DNA of 7,071 bases from Proteobacteria bacterium UBA1858. GTDB taxonomy: Bacteria; Pseudomonadota; Gammaproteobacteria; UBA4575. Positions within the stretch are counted from its first letter, which is position 1; every line of letters starts with the position of its first letter. The position numbers and the translations under genes are program-made. Location of the stretch: contig DDIE01000076.1 of the NCBI GenBank assembly GCA_002338385.1, forward strand, positions 8,518 to 15,588, in the 5' to 3' direction. The notes under the pieces are model-generated. The model made no database searches, was not told the DNA's origin, and saw only the letters and a program-made list of their open reading frames with translations. Of the stretch, positions 6,846-7,071 are shown piece by piece.

Positions 6846-6959
6846 TTAGTGCTTAGACGGGTCTACACTGAATACTGTCACGTCGTATCGTTGAGATAGA
6901 ACATTATACGATTTAATTTGAAGCTCATCGCCGTCGTTCAAGCGATAATGGGTATTCAT
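6846..6959 (-). CDS. Hypothetical 37-residue ORF just downstream of tRNA-Phe
   Basis: Not recognised. The ATG at 6957-6959 has a weak AGGT 5 nt upstream and begins 36 nt past the tRNA 3' end. The product (MNTHYRLNDGDELQ... ending DVTVFSVDPSKH) reads like soluble protein, but it is too short to judge. The frame stays open upstream through the tRNA to 7055, which is read-through of tRNA sequence and not coding. It may be the stub of a gene cut by integration at the tRNA. Confidence 0.2.
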   Translation of the reverse strand: MNTHYRLNDGDELQIKSYNVLSQRYDVTVFSVDPSKH

Positions 6960-6994
6960 CAATGACCTAGCAGCAGATCGGCAAGCGTCACGAA

Positions 6995-7070
6995 TGGTGC
7001 CCGGGGCCGGAATCGAACCGCCGACACGAGGATTTTCAATCCTCTGCTCTACCAACTGAGCTAAATCATA
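6995..7070 (-). tRNA. tRNA-Phe(GAA) body with unmatched 5' acceptor strand (probably an att remnant or pseudogene)
   Basis: On the minus strand the D-arm (TAGCTCAGTTGGTAGAGC), anticodon arm (GAGGATTGAAAATCCTC, anticodon GAA at 7035-7037), T-loop TTCGATT and 3' strand CCCGGGC with encoded ACCA are those of a bacterial tRNA-Phe. The expected 5' strand GCCCGGG is absent: positions 1-7 read TATGATT, which does not pair with CCCGGGC. The T-stem also has one G-G mismatch. As it stands the molecule could not form an acceptor stem or be processed normally. An element that integrates at a tRNA leaves exactly such a 3' portion at its far end, so an intact tRNA-Phe may lie to the right. The sequence stops one base past the end, so the flank cannot be seen. 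Confidence 0.7.
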
Positions 7071-7071
7071 T

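Larger units (their letters stand above)
6493..6994. other. About 500 nt between acyltransferase and tRNA-Phe, no confident gene
   Basis: Only two short minus-strand frames of doubtful reality occur here (listed separately). Near the acyltransferase there is a perfect 9-bp inverted repeat, CTCAATAGT at 6516-6524 and ACTATTGAG at 6568-6576. It may lie in the promoter region, but repeats of this size are expected by chance. No clear -35/-10 pair, integrase or transposase fragment is recognised. Confidence 0.5.

Noticed and set aside
6846..7055. 69-residue frame running through tRNA-Phe.
   Set aside because: The first half is translation of tRNA sequence (the Gly-Ser-Ile-Pro-Ala-Pro-Gly-type readout is a known artefact); only the part after 6959 could be coding.
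1..7071. CRISPR array, insertion sequence or toxin-antitoxin pair.
   Set aside because: No regularly spaced repeats, transposase motifs or typical small paired genes were seen.

Overview
The window looks like a gammaproteobacterial chromosome segment of moderate to low GC. The main evidence is the uvrC-pgsA pair in tight linkage, tRNA sequences of proteobacterial type with encoded CCA ends, and the divergence level of UvrC and PgsA. I cannot name the genus.

Left third (1-2978, + strand): a compact core unit. A family 5 uracil-DNA glycosylase, whose N-terminus lies left of the window, is followed after 9 nt by uvrC and after another 6 nt by pgsA. The first two are DNA repair genes (base excision and nucleotide excision). 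PgsA makes the phosphatidylglycerol precursor. In many gammaproteobacteria the gene before uvrC is the response regulator uvrY/gacA and the genes after pgsA are tRNAs; here a glycosylase holds the first position.

Middle (2979-4551): immediately after pgsA lies a decayed tRNA-Leu(UAA), on the strand opposite to pgsA. Next comes a visibly AT-richer minus-strand gene for a divergent bacterial pentameric ligand-gated ion channel (Cys-loop receptor superfamily) with a signal peptide, a beta-rich extracellular domain and four membrane segments. Upstream of it is a poorly conserved spacer with a second possible tRNA-like relic and two small hairpins.

Right half (4552-7071, all - strand): a membrane O-acyltransferase of the OafA type with a C-terminal periplasmic SGNH domain, probably modifying a surface polysaccharide. 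Beyond it is a roughly 500-nt stretch with only two small ORFs of doubtful reality. At the edge is a tRNA-Phe(GAA) body whose 3' acceptor strand is intact but whose 5' acceptor strand does not match it.

The overall picture is a conserved repair/lipid operon abutting an accessory zone. That zone carries surface and membrane genes, and damaged tRNA copies lie at or near its borders, as expected where elements have repeatedly entered at tRNA genes. No integrase, transposase or CRISPR array is visible, so the mobility reading is inference.
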